This document shows positions 4,975 to 11,900 of a stretch of DNA of 12,795 nt, piece by piece. Each line of letters begins with the position of its first letter. Within the stretch, counting starts at the first letter, position 1. Below the pieces are notes generated by a model that worked only from the letters and a program-made list of their open reading frames with translations, searched no databases and was not told where the DNA came from. The translations under genes and the position numbers were made by a program. The stretch comes from Acidimicrobiia bacterium (GTDB lineage: Bacteria; Actinomycetota; Acidimicrobiia; Acidimicrobiales; Ilumatobacteraceae): the NCBI GenBank assembly GCA_030425785.1, contig JAUHYJ010000039.1, positions 1-12,795 of the forward strand, given 5' to 3'.

Positions 4975-7452
4975 GTGACCGTGTTCGACGCAGACATCAC
5001 CACCGCCGAGGCCCTCGCCGCGCTGAGCCGCCCCGAGGACCCGTCGCACGCCCTCGACCGCCGCCGCTTCCTCCAGCTCGTCGGCATGGGCGCCGGCGCC
5101 GGGGTGCTCGCCGGCACCGGGATGTCGTTGCTCGACGACGTCCTGCTGGGACGTGCCCCGACCGGTTGGGCGGCCGGGCCGATCGGGCCGACCGACGGCG
5201 TGCTCGTCGTGATCGGCATGTACGGCGGCAACGACGGCCTCAACACCGTCGTGCCCTACGACGACCCGCGGTACCACGAGATGCACGGCTCGCTCGCGCT
5301 CGACGGCAGCGAGACGCTGCCGCTCGCCGGCGGGGTCGGGCTGCACCCCGAGCTCACGATGTTCCGGCAGGCCTGGGACGCAGGGCAGCTCGCCATCGTC
5401 GAGGGCATCGGCTACCCGAAGCCGGACCTCTCCCACTTCAACTCGATGGGGTTCTGGATGGCGGGCAAGCCGCACGCGATCCCGACGTCGGGGTGGCTCG
5501 GCCGCTGGCTCGACGGCTACCTGGGGAGCAGCAAGGATCTGTACGCGGCCGCCGAGGTCGGCTATTCGGTCCCGCTGCACCTGATCGGACAGCAGCAGCT
5601 CGGCACGGTCGTCCCGGCCAACCGCCCCGGCTACGGCGCCGATCAGTCGGCGCGATCGATCCGGCAGTACGACGCCATCCGGGCGATGCGCGACGGTGCC
5701 GGCGCCGGGTGGGCCCGTCCGGTCGCCGAGGCCTTCGTCGACCAGCTCGACCTCGCCAAGACGCTCGCGCCGGTCGTCCCCGACGACGGCGACCTCGCCG
5801 ACACCAAGATCGTCGCCCAACTCGAGGTCGCGGCGCGTCTCATCAACGCGAACCTCGGGTTCCGCGTCGTGACGGCCGGCTTCGGCGACTTCGACAGCCA
5901 CGCCGGCCAACCTCAACAGCACCCGACGCGCATGGCCGAGCTGAACGCTGCGGTCGCGAAGTTCTTCGACGTGCTCGATCCCGGCTGGGCCAGCCGGGTG
6001 ACGGTCATGACCTTCTCCGAGTTCGGTCGGACGCCGTGGGACAACGACGGCGCCGGCACCGATCACGGCACCTCCGCACCGCACTTCGTGATGGGCAAGA
6101 ACGTCAAGGGCGGCTTCTACGGGCAGCGACCCACCCTGGCCGGGCTCGGCCGCTGGGATCGCATGGCGCACCACGTCGACTTCCGTTCGTACTACGCGTC
6201 GATCATCGACGGCTGGATGGGAGGCGGCTCGTCGGACGTGCTCGGTGGCAACTACGAGAACCTGCGGCTGTTCGCCAGGACTCCCGGCGTCGAGCCCGAC
6301 GGTTCGATCAACGCGTTGCCCCTGCCCCCGACCGCGGCCGGGCGGTTCACGCCGATCACGCCGACCCGCATCGTCGACACGCGGACCGGTCAGGGTGCCG
6401 CGAAGGCGCCGATCGGCGCCGAGCGGCACATCCGCGTCAAGATCGCGGACGTCGCCGGCCTGCCGGCGACCGGCGTCGATGCCGTCATCGCCAACGTCAC
6501 GGCGGTCGGTGCGACCCAGCCGCACTTCTTCACCGTGTACCCGGGTGGAGGCGCGCGTCCGAACACCTCGAACCTGAACGGTGGTCCGGGGCGCGCCGTG
6601 CCGAATCTCGTGGCGATGGCGGTCGGCGACGACGGTCACATCGAGGTCTACAACTCGCACGGCTCGGCCGACTGCCTCGTCGACGTGTTCGGCTACGTCA
6701 CTCGGGACTCCGGTACCGGGTTCGTCCCGCTCACCCCGGCACGCGTGCTCGACAGCCGTTCGGGCACCGGCGTCCGGAGCGGACGGTTCTCGGCCGATCG
6801 ACCGCTCGACCTGCAGGTCGCCGGCCGCGGCGGTGTTCCCGACACGGGTGCGTCCGCGGTCGTCATGAACCTGATCGCCGTCCAGGCGGCGGGACCCGGC
6901 CACCTCACGGTGACGCCGGCCGGCCGTCAGCAGGCCAACACCTCGAACGTCAACTTCGGGCCCAACGAGACGGTGCCGAACCTCGTCGTGTGCGAGATCG
7001 GCACCGGCGGCAAGCTGTCGATCGCGTCGGCGGTGTCCGACGCCCACGTCGTGGGTGACGTGTTCGGCTACTTCACCGACGAGGGCGGCCGCATCGTGTC
7101 GATGTCGCCGCGCCGGTTGCTCGACACCCGCGAGGGCCTCGGGGCGGCCAAGCGGCGGGTCGGTCCGTCGCATCAGATCGATCTGACGGTGGCCGGTTCG
7201 GCCGGCGTACCGCCGAGTGCGTCTGCCGTCGTGCTCAACGTGACGGCGACGAACGTGGGGGCTGCGTCGCACGTGTCGGTGTGGCCGGCCGGGCAGTCCG
7301 ACCCGGGGACGTCGAATCTGAACCTGCTCGGTGGACAGACGATCGCCAACCTCGTCATGTGCCAGGTCGGCGCGGGCGGCAAGGTCACCCTCGCCAACCC
7401 GATCGCCGAGTGCGATCTGATCGCCGACGTGTTCGGCTACGTCGTCGAGTAG
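4975..7452 (+). CDS. Secreted DUF1501 protein with Tat signal and three C-terminal repeats
   Basis: An 825-residue exported protein. Residues 28-50 contain a twin-arginine signal (DRRRFLQLV followed by a Gly/Ala-rich hydrophobic core) after a long n-region. The DUF1501 domain (about 73-445) has its usual motifs: YGGNDGLN at 83-90, SHFNS from 153, DFDSHAGQ at 305-312, SEFGRT at 348-353 and DHG at 363-365. DUF1501 is related to the alkaline-phosphatase/sulfatase fold, so metal-dependent hydrolysis is possible but unproven. Residues about 458-825 form three repeats, each starting F-PxTPxRxLDTR-like and ending DVFGY. The GTG start lies 1 nt after the DUF1800 stop, so translation is probably coupled. 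No terminator is evident in the 41-nt gap to the next gene. Confidence 0.9.
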   Translation: MTVFDADITTAEALAALSRPEDPSHALDRRRFLQLVGMGAGAGVLAGTGMSLLDDVLLGRAPTGWAAGPIGPTDGVLVVIGMYGGNDGLNTVVPYDDPRYHEMHGSLALDGSETLPLAGGVGLHPELTMFRQAWDAGQLAIVEGIGYPKPDLSHFNSMGFWMAGKPHAIPTSGWLGRWLDGYLGSSKDLYAAAEVGYSVPLHLIGQQQLGTVVPANRPGYGADQSARSIRQYDAIRAMRDGAGAGWARPVAEAFVDQLDLAKTLAPVVPDDGDLADTKIVAQLEVAARLINANLGFRVVTAGFGDFDSHAGQPQQHPTRMAELNAAVAKFFDVLDPGWASRVTVMTFSEFGRTPWDNDGAGTDHGTSAPHFVMGKNVKGGFYGQRPTLAGLGRWDRMAHHVDFRSYYASIIDGWMGGGSSDVLGGNYENLRLFARTPGVEPDGSINALPLPPTAAGRFTPITPTRIVDTRTGQGAAKAPIGAERHIRVKIADVAGLPATGVDAVIANVTAVGATQPHFFTVYPGGGARPNTSNLNGGPGRAVPNLVAMAVGDDGHIEVYNSHGSADCLVDVFGYVTRDSGTGFVPLTPARVLDSRSGTGVRSGRFSADRPLDLQVAGRGGVPDTGASAVVMNLIAVQAAGPGHLTVTPAGRQQANTSNVNFGPNETVPNLVVCEIGTGGKLSIASAVSDAHVVGDVFGYFTDEGGRIVSMSPRRLLDTREGLGAAKRRVGPSHQIDLTVAGSAGVPPSASAVVLNVTATNVGAASHVSVWPAGQSDPGTSNLNLLGGQTIANLVMCQVGAGGKVTLANPIAECDLIADVFGYVVE
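6346..7449 (+). repeat. Three tandem protein repeats of about 120 residues in the DUF1501 tail
   Basis: Repeat 1 starts near residue 458 (FTPITPTRIVDTRTG), repeat 2 near 583 (FVPLTPARVLDSRSG) and repeat 3 near 707 (IVSMSPRRLLDTREG). Each contains a GVP or LPATG segment, an A-V-(L/M/A)-N-(V/L) strand, a SN(L/V)N motif and a final DVFGY. Such modules recur on secreted proteins of Acidimicrobiia and relatives (recalled). A beta-rich surface module is the likely form; function is unknown. Repeat 3 has two Cys (VMCQ and AECD) that could pair, while repeats 1 and 2 have one each. Confidence 0.85.
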
Positions 7453-7480
7453 CCACTCGGTCGGATCGTGCCCCGCCCGG

Positions 7481-7486
7481 TACGGT
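7481..7486 (+). promoter_or_regulatory. -10 box before the leaderless 334-residue gene
   Basis: TACGGT at 7481-7486 lies exactly 7 nt before GTG 7494. There is no ribosome-binding site. No clear -35 element is visible. The same geometry occurs at 2205 and 2283. Confidence 0.45.
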
Positions 7487-7493
7487 CGGTGCG

Positions 7494-8498
7494 GTGAGCG
7501 ATGACGACGCCCGGCGCAGCCGACTCCAGCAGCTGAAGCTGCGTGCCCTCGTGCGCGATCACCTCGGTGACGACACGGTCGGCGAGGCCGAGGAGTTCGC
7601 TCCGGGCGCAGCCCTGGTGCACGGCGACGTCGCCTGGGTGCTGCTCGTCGACCGTCCGTCCGAGCGGCTCGGCGCCGCGCTGGCGTGGGCCCTGCGGCGC
7701 GGCGCCGCATCGGTCGGGGTGATCGCCGAAGCAGGTACCGGCGTGCTCGCCCGTCGCGCCGCCGAGTTCGATCAGCCGATCTCGGTGTGGCACGCCGACG
7801 GCCGGGCGCTGCTGCCTGGGGTGGCCGAGCCGCTCGTGACGCCGGCCGATCCGCCGCCGCACCACGACGAGTTCCGCGACCTCATCGTGGCCGGGGGTGC
7901 CGACCCGGTCGCCGAACACGGCGTGCTCGTCGGCGAGGTGCGGGGCCTCGAGGTCTGTCGGGTCGTCGACGACCCGCACCTTGATACGACGCGACTCGAG
8001 GTCGGCGTCGGAGCGCACGACCGCGAGGCGTTCCAGATGCTGCACGGTGACGTGCCCGCCGTCGACTCGCTGGCCCGGATCGTCGACACCGTCAGGGAGC
8101 ACCGTCGCGTCGGCGCGCCGCAGCACCCGCTCAACCGGCTCGCCGCCGAACGCTTCGTTCGCTGGCGCCTGATCGATGAACCGTCGCTCGTCGACATGGT
8201 CACCGTGATCGTGGCACCGCCACCGGTGCCGCGCGTCAACCTGAAGGATCCGGTGCCGTGCACGGCGATCGGGATCGACGCCGCCGGCCGGCGGAGCGTG
8301 ATCGTCTGCACGTCCGGTGTCGACCTCGATGTGATCCCGTACGCGGCGGACGCCCGGCTGGCGGCCGAGGCCGCCGAACCGGGCGTCGGGGAGGGGTCGC
8401 CGCTCGTCGTCGTGTCACCGGCACGCGACCGGTTCGCGATCACCGAGGAGTTGGCAGCCCGGCTGGCGCGGCCGGCCGAGCTGCGGTCGGTCGACTGA
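7494..8498 (+). CDS. Protein of unknown function (334 aa)
   Basis: I do not recognise the family. The start at GTG 7494 (VSDDDARRSRLQQLKLRALV) is chosen because a TACGGT box lies 7 nt upstream, and because the longer frame back to 7281 runs through the end of the DUF1501 gene. The protein is soluble, without signal or membrane segments. Visible regions are a basic helical N-terminus; an alpha/beta stretch (AALVHGDVAWVLLVDRPSERLGAALAWALRRGAASVGVIAE, about 37-77); a middle part with DDPHLDTTRLEVGVGAHDREAFQMLHG; a basic helix NRLAAERFVRWRLIDEPS; and a C-terminal stretch with several short strands (VTVIVAPP, CTAIGIDAAGRRSVIVCTSGVDLDVIPY, PLVVVSPARDRFAITEELAARL). The repeated D/E-containing strands would suit a nuclease-like or Rossmann-like fold, but no catalytic motif is secure. 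Base composition matches the neighbours. It converges with hsp20. Confidence 0.8.
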   Translation: MSDDDARRSRLQQLKLRALVRDHLGDDTVGEAEEFAPGAALVHGDVAWVLLVDRPSERLGAALAWALRRGAASVGVIAEAGTGVLARRAAEFDQPISVWHADGRALLPGVAEPLVTPADPPPHHDEFRDLIVAGGADPVAEHGVLVGEVRGLEVCRVVDDPHLDTTRLEVGVGAHDREAFQMLHGDVPAVDSLARIVDTVREHRRVGAPQHPLNRLAAERFVRWRLIDEPSLVDMVTVIVAPPPVPRVNLKDPVPCTAIGIDAAGRRSVIVCTSGVDLDVIPYAADARLAAEAAEPGVGEGSPLVVVSPARDRFAITEELAARLARPAELRSVD

Positions 8499-8528
8499 CG
8501 CCGGCAGGTCGGGCGCCGGCGTCAGTCG
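8492..8528. terminator. Bidirectional hairpin between convergent genes
   Basis: A perfect 14-bp inverted repeat, CGACTGACGCCGGC (8492-8505) and GCCGGCGTCAGTCG (8515-8528), with a 9-nt loop. It includes the stop codon of the 334-residue gene (8496-8498) and ends 6 nt before the hsp20 stop. No T-run is present on either side. The position between convergent genes makes a shared terminator the best explanation. Confidence 0.7.
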
Positions 8529-8534
8529 AGCGGA

Positions 8535-8984
8535 TCAGGATTGCTCGGTCTGGCCGTCCTGGCCGGTCTGCTCGGCGCCGTCGGTCGAGCTCGCCTCGAT
8601 GGCGGGGGCCGACGTCGAGATCTCGATCGAGCGGGCCTCGGGCTCGTCGTGCTTGCCGACGCGGACCGTGAGCCGCCCGTCGACGTGGTGGGCGGTGACC
8701 TTGTCGGGGCTGAGCGCGCTGCCGAGACGCAGGTTGCGCTGCCAGGTGAGCCCGTCGTGGTCGACGTCGATCTTCAGCGTCGAGCCGGTGACCGAGACGT
8801 CGACGGCGCTGGCCGGGATGCCGGGCAGGTCGACACGCAGGACGTACTCGTCGTCGACCCAGGTGCCGTCGACGACGGGCCCGGCCGGTCGGCGCTGGTC
8901 GAAGAACGAGTTGGCGAGCTGTTCGAAGGTTCGATCGAAGCTCAGATCGAACGTGGGGGTGGTGGGACGATGACGGACGATCAT
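8535..8984 (-). CDS. Small heat-shock protein, Hsp20/alpha-crystallin family
   Basis: A 149-residue ATP-independent chaperone that should form oligomers and hold unfolding proteins. The alpha-crystallin domain covers about residues 38-124: DGTWVDDEYVLRVDLPGIPASAVDVSV, then a divergent strand region, then the family signature VDGRLTVRVGK. The short N-terminal arm (MIVRHRPTTPTFDLSFDRTFEQLANSFFD) is typical. A possible IxI-type anchor, SIEIS, follows the domain, and the last 25 residues form an acidic, Gln/Ser/Thr-rich tail. AGGAG (8997-8993) lies 8 nt before the ATG. The upstream region carries a strong promoter with two inverted repeats, so heat or stress control by a repressor is likely. It is divergent from prfA. 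Confidence 0.93.
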   Translation of the reverse strand: MIVRHRPTTPTFDLSFDRTFEQLANSFFDQRRPAGPVVDGTWVDDEYVLRVDLPGIPASAVDVSVTGSTLKIDVDHDGLTWQRNLRLGSALSPDKVTAHHVDGRLTVRVGKHDEPEARSIEISTSAPAIEASSTDGAEQTGQDGQTEQS

Positions 8985-9038
8985 GGTGGGTGCTCCTGTG
9001 GATCGTATGAGGGCTCGAAGAGGGGTTCCTGGTGAACT

Positions 9039-9054
9039 ATCACTGAGAAGTGAT
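9039..9054. promoter_or_regulatory. Second inverted repeat at the hsp20 transcription start
   Basis: ATCACT (9039-9044), GAGA, AGTGAT (9049-9054). It lies 7 nt downstream of the hsp20 -10, at the expected transcription start. It is not the CIRCE sequence. It could bind a second regulator or fold as a small hairpin at the 5' end of the mRNA. Confidence 0.45.
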
Positions 9055-9061
9055 GTGCATC

Positions 9062-9089
9062 ATCATACAGAAATCCTGAGCGATGACAA
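9062..9089 (-). promoter_or_regulatory. hsp20 promoter
   Basis: Read on the minus strand, -35 TTGTCA (9089-9084) and -10 TATGAT (9067-9062) are separated by 16 nt. This is the best promoter match in the window. The start of transcription would fall near 9055, giving a leader of about 70 nt before ATG 8984. Confidence 0.75.
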
Positions 9090-9097
9090 CTCAGGAT
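9073..9097. promoter_or_regulatory. HAIR-like inverted repeat over the hsp20 -35: candidate HspR operator
   Basis: ATCCTGAG (9073-9080) and CTCAGGAT (9090-9097) form perfect 8-bp arms around 9 nt. The HspR consensus (HAIR) is CTTGAGT-N7-ACTCAAG, whose core is TGAG-N9-CTCA; both core and spacing match here exactly, with flanking differences. It overlaps the hsp20 -35 and spacer, the expected place for a repressor. Confidence 0.6.
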
Positions 9098-9126
9098 CTC
9101 AGAAATTGGCGCCGGATCGGCGGGTG

Positions 9127-9132
9127 TAGCCT
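9127..9132 (+). promoter_or_regulatory. prfA -10 box, near-leaderless
   Basis: TAGCCT at 9127-9132 ends 9 nt before ATG 9142, leaving at most a few leader nucleotides. A possible -35, TTGGCG (9106-9111), is 15 nt upstream, which is a short spacer. No ribosome site precedes the start. Confidence 0.4.
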
Positions 9133-9141
9133 GCGTCCGTC

Positions 9142-10224
9142 ATGCTCGACGACGGTGCCCGACAACGCCTCATCGCCGCCGGCGACGAGTTCCGCGAACT
9201 CGAAGCGCGCCTCTCCGACCCGGCCACCCACGCCGATCCGGCGGTCCTGCGGTCGGTGACCGAGCGGTACCGCGCGCTCGAGCCCGTGGTCGCTGCCTGG
9301 CACGCCTACGAGCAGCGCACCGACGATCTCGCCACCGCGCACGAACTGCTCGGCGATGCGTCGGCCGACGACGAACGCGAGCTGGCCGAGCACGAGGTCG
9401 CCGAGGCGACCTCGGACCTCGAGCGCCTCGGTGGCGAGCTGCGGGAGCTGCTGCTGCCGCGCGACCCCCATGCCGGGCGCGCCGTCATCGTCGAGATCCG
9501 CGGCGCCGAGGGCGGCGAGGAGGCCAACCTCTTCGCGCGTGATCTGCTCCAGATGTACACGGCCTACGCCACGCGCCGCGGGTGGAAGGTCGAGACACTG
9601 TCGCACGACCCGAGCGATCTCGGCGGGGTCAACCAGGTCACGTTCGTGGTCCGCGGCGACGATGCGTGGCAACGGCTCAAGTTCGAGGGCGGTCCCCACC
9701 GGGTGCAGCGCGTCCCCGTCACCGAGAGCCAGGGGCGTGTACACACCTCGTCGGCGACGGTGGCCGTCCTCCCGGAGATCGACGAGGTCGAGATCACGAT
9801 CGACGAGCGCGACCTCGAGGTCGACGTCTACCGTGCGTCCGGTGCGGGCGGCCAGCACGTGAACACGACCGACTCGGCGGTGCGGGTCACGCACGTGCCG
9901 ACCGGTGTCGTCGTCACCATGCAGGACGAGCGCAGCCAGCTGCAGAACCGCAACCGGGCGATGCAGGTGCTGCGGGCGCGCCTGTACGAACTCGCCGAGC
10001 GCGAGCGCGACGCCGAGCGGTCGCAGGACCGGCGATCGCAGGTCGGCGGCGGCGGCCGCAGCGAGAAGATCCGCACGTACAACTTCAAGGAGAACCGGGT
10101 GACCGATCACCGCATCGGCGTCACGGTGTACCGGTTGTCCGACGTGCTCGCGGGCGACCTCGATCTCGTGGTCGATCCGCTGTTGCACGACGAGCGCGCT
10201 CGCCAGCTCTCCGACGCCGGATGA
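9142..10224 (+). CDS. prfA: Peptide chain release factor 1
   Basis: A 360-residue class I release factor that reads UAA and UAG in the ribosomal A site and triggers peptide release. The stop-codon reading tripeptide is PVT at 192-194, within RVPVTESQGRVHTSSATVAVLPE; RF1 proteins use P-x-T here, whereas RF2 uses SPF. The catalytic GGQ is at 236-238 in ASGAGGQHVNTTDSAVRVTH. The N-terminal helical domain 1 and full length agree with the family. Glu/Asp-rich helices at 60-105 are ordinary for domain 1. prmC, which methylates Gln238, starts 10 nt after the stop, so the two form an operon. The start ATG has a TAGCCT box 9 nt upstream and no ribosome site. Confidence 0.97.
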   Translation: MLDDGARQRLIAAGDEFRELEARLSDPATHADPAVLRSVTERYRALEPVVAAWHAYEQRTDDLATAHELLGDASADDERELAEHEVAEATSDLERLGGELRELLLPRDPHAGRAVIVEIRGAEGGEEANLFARDLLQMYTAYATRRGWKVETLSHDPSDLGGVNQVTFVVRGDDAWQRLKFEGGPHRVQRVPVTESQGRVHTSSATVAVLPEIDEVEITIDERDLEVDVYRASGAGGQHVNTTDSAVRVTHVPTGVVVTMQDERSQLQNRNRAMQVLRARLYELAERERDAERSQDRRSQVGGGGRSEKIRTYNFKENRVTDHRIGVTVYRLSDVLAGDLDLVVDPLLHDERARQLSDAG

Positions 10225-10234
10225 ACACCGCCCG

Positions 10235-11086
10235 ATGACCGACGCGCCACTGACCCTGCGGCACCTGTGGTCGCTGACCTCCGAGTTGCTCGGCGCGCGC
10301 CACGAGGCACGGTGGATCTGCGAGGTCGCGATCTCGCTCGACGGTGTCGAGTTCGACGCCGCGCTCGACCATCCGGTCACCGAGCGCATGGTGCAGCACC
10401 ACGACGCGATGGTGGCCCGGTACCGAGCCGGCGAACCGCTGCAGTACGTCCTCGGGCGCTGGTCGTTCCGGCGCCTCGACCTGGCGGTCGACGCCCGGGT
10501 CCTGATCCCGCGACCCGAGACCGAACTGGTCGTCGAGGTCGTGCTCGATCTGCTCCGCGACCGGGGTCAGCCGGTCACCGTCGCCGACCTCGGCACCGGA
10601 TCGGGAGCGATCGGCCTGGCCCTCGCCGACGAGCTGCCGCTCGACGGCACCACGATCTGGATCACCGACGTCGACGACGACGCGCTCGCCGTCGCCCGCG
10701 CCAACCTGGCCGGCATCGGCCGGCGCGCCCGCAACGTCCGCGCGGCCGCCGGGTCGTGGTTCGCCGCCCTGCCCGCCGACGAGCGCTTCGACGTGATCGT
10801 GAGCAATCCTCCCTACGTCGCCGAGGGATCGCCGCTGCTCGAGGAGTCGGTGCTCGAGTGGGAGCCGCACCGGGCCCTGTTCGCCGGTCGCGACGGGCTC
10901 GACGCCTACCGGGTCATCGTGCCCGGCGCTCGCGACCGCCTCACCGAGGACGGGTGGCTGGTGCTCGAGATCGGCGCCGACCAGGGGCCGGCGGTGCGCG
11001 TCATGTGCGACGAGGCCGGGTACGCCGACGTCGAGGTGCGCCCGGACCTGGCCGGTCACGACCGCGTCGTCGTGGCCCGGCGCTGA
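10235..11086 (+). CDS. prmC: Release factor glutamine N5-methyltransferase
   Basis: A 283-residue SAM-dependent enzyme that methylates the GGQ glutamine of release factors 1 and 2, raising termination efficiency. The N-terminal helical substrate-binding domain runs to about residue 75 and leads into PLQYVLGRWSFRRLDLAVD and IPRPETE, a family signature. The SAM-binding loop is DLGTGSG at 118-124. The active-site NPPY, which holds the target glutamine, is at 191-194. Length is normal. It lies 10 nt after prfA with no clear ribosome site, so translation probably depends on prfA. The sua5/ywlC gene often found next in actinobacteria is absent; a convergent operon ends 26 nt downstream. Confidence 0.96.
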   Translation: MTDAPLTLRHLWSLTSELLGARHEARWICEVAISLDGVEFDAALDHPVTERMVQHHDAMVARYRAGEPLQYVLGRWSFRRLDLAVDARVLIPRPETELVVEVVLDLLRDRGQPVTVADLGTGSGAIGLALADELPLDGTTIWITDVDDDALAVARANLAGIGRRARNVRAAAGSWFAALPADERFDVIVSNPPYVAEGSPLLEESVLEWEPHRALFAGRDGLDAYRVIVPGARDRLTEDGWLVLEIGADQGPAVRVMCDEAGYADVEVRPDLAGHDRVVVARR

Positions 11087-11111
11087 GATCGGTGCGAGCG
11101 CGGATTCGTCG

Positions 11112-11888
11112 TCAGTAGATGTCGTCGCTCGCGTCGGTGTCGACGTCGCCGGCGGCCGCTGCGAGCTCGGCCTCGACGCCCTGGCGCATCGCCAACACGT
11201 CGCCGGTCACCGTGATCATCCGGAAGCCCTGCCGCCGCCGCAGCGGGGTGAGTGCTCCCGTGGCGTGGATGCCGGGCACGACGCCGTGTCGTTCGCACGC
11301 CGCGACGATGGTGGCGAGCGCGTCGTCGAACACCGGGTTGCCGTCGTTGCCGTACGCCTCGAGGCCGAGGCTGATCGACAGGTCGGCGGGGCCGACATAG
11401 ATCGCGTCGACACCGGGCACCGACAGGATCTCGTCGAGGTTCGAGATCGCCTCGGCGGTCTCGATCATCGGGATCGCGGCCACGTGCTCGCCGGCCCAGC
11501 GACGGTAGTCGGGGTGACGCATGCTGGTCATCAACGGACCCCAGCTGCGGGCACCGTCGGGTGCGTAGCGCACTGCCCGGACGACCGCCTCGGCCTCGGC
11601 TCGGGTGTTGACCATCGGGACGATGACGCCGTACGCGCCGGCGTCGAGGATCTTGCCGATGATGCCCGGCTCGTTCCAGGGCACGCGGGCGATCGGGATG
11701 TTGCCACCGAGCTCGATCGCCTGGAACATCTGGGCCGTCACGAGGTAGTCGGCGACGCCGTGCTGGTTGTCGACACAGACGTAGCTGACGGGCTGACGGG
11801 CGCAGATCTCGGCGTTGACGAAGCTCGGCGCCGAGACCCACAGCCCGAGCGTCTCGTCGCCGTTGCGCCAGTGCTCTCGAAGACTCAT
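11112..11888 (-). CDS. HpcH/HpaI-family class II aldolase
   Basis: A 258-residue metal-dependent aldolase that should cleave a 2-keto-3-deoxy or 4-hydroxy-2-oxo acid to pyruvate (or a related 2-oxo acid) and an aldehyde. The family residues are present: His43 (DNQHG, the general base position), Arg68 (ARVPW), metal ligands Glu143 (PMIETAEA) and Asp169 (GPADLS). LDAGAYGVIVPMVNT (81-95) is the usual phosphate or carboxylate loop region. DNQH replaces the more common D-x-EH, a mild variation near the active site. The start ATG 11888 has GAGGAT 6 nt upstream. The dehydrogenase stop lies 12 nt before the start, so both belong to one operon. The substrate cannot be fixed from sequence; the related citrate lyase beta subunits differ in motif and are less likely. 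Confidence 0.9.
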   Translation of the reverse strand: MSLREHWRNGDETLGLWVSAPSFVNAEICARQPVSYVCVDNQHGVADYLVTAQMFQAIELGGNIPIARVPWNEPGIIGKILDAGAYGVIVPMVNTRAEAEAVVRAVRYAPDGARSWGPLMTSMRHPDYRRWAGEHVAAIPMIETAEAISNLDEILSVPGVDAIYVGPADLSISLGLEAYGNDGNPVFDDALATIVAACERHGVVPGIHATGALTPLRRRQGFRMITVTGDVLAMRQGVEAELAAAAGDVDTDASDDIY

Positions 11889-11900
11889 CGCGTCATCCTC

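Noticed and set aside
7281..7493. Upstream start for the 334-residue gene
   Set aside because: It would overlap the end of the DUF1501 gene in another frame and yields Arg-rich sequence. GTG 7494 has a -10 box at leaderless spacing.
4939..7710. A 923-residue minus strand open frame opposite the DUF1501 gene
   Set aside because: It is long only because GC-rich coding DNA has few stops on the opposite strand. The product is Arg/Gly/Val/Asp-rich without domains, while the + strand has a full Tat signal, DUF1501 motifs and repeats.
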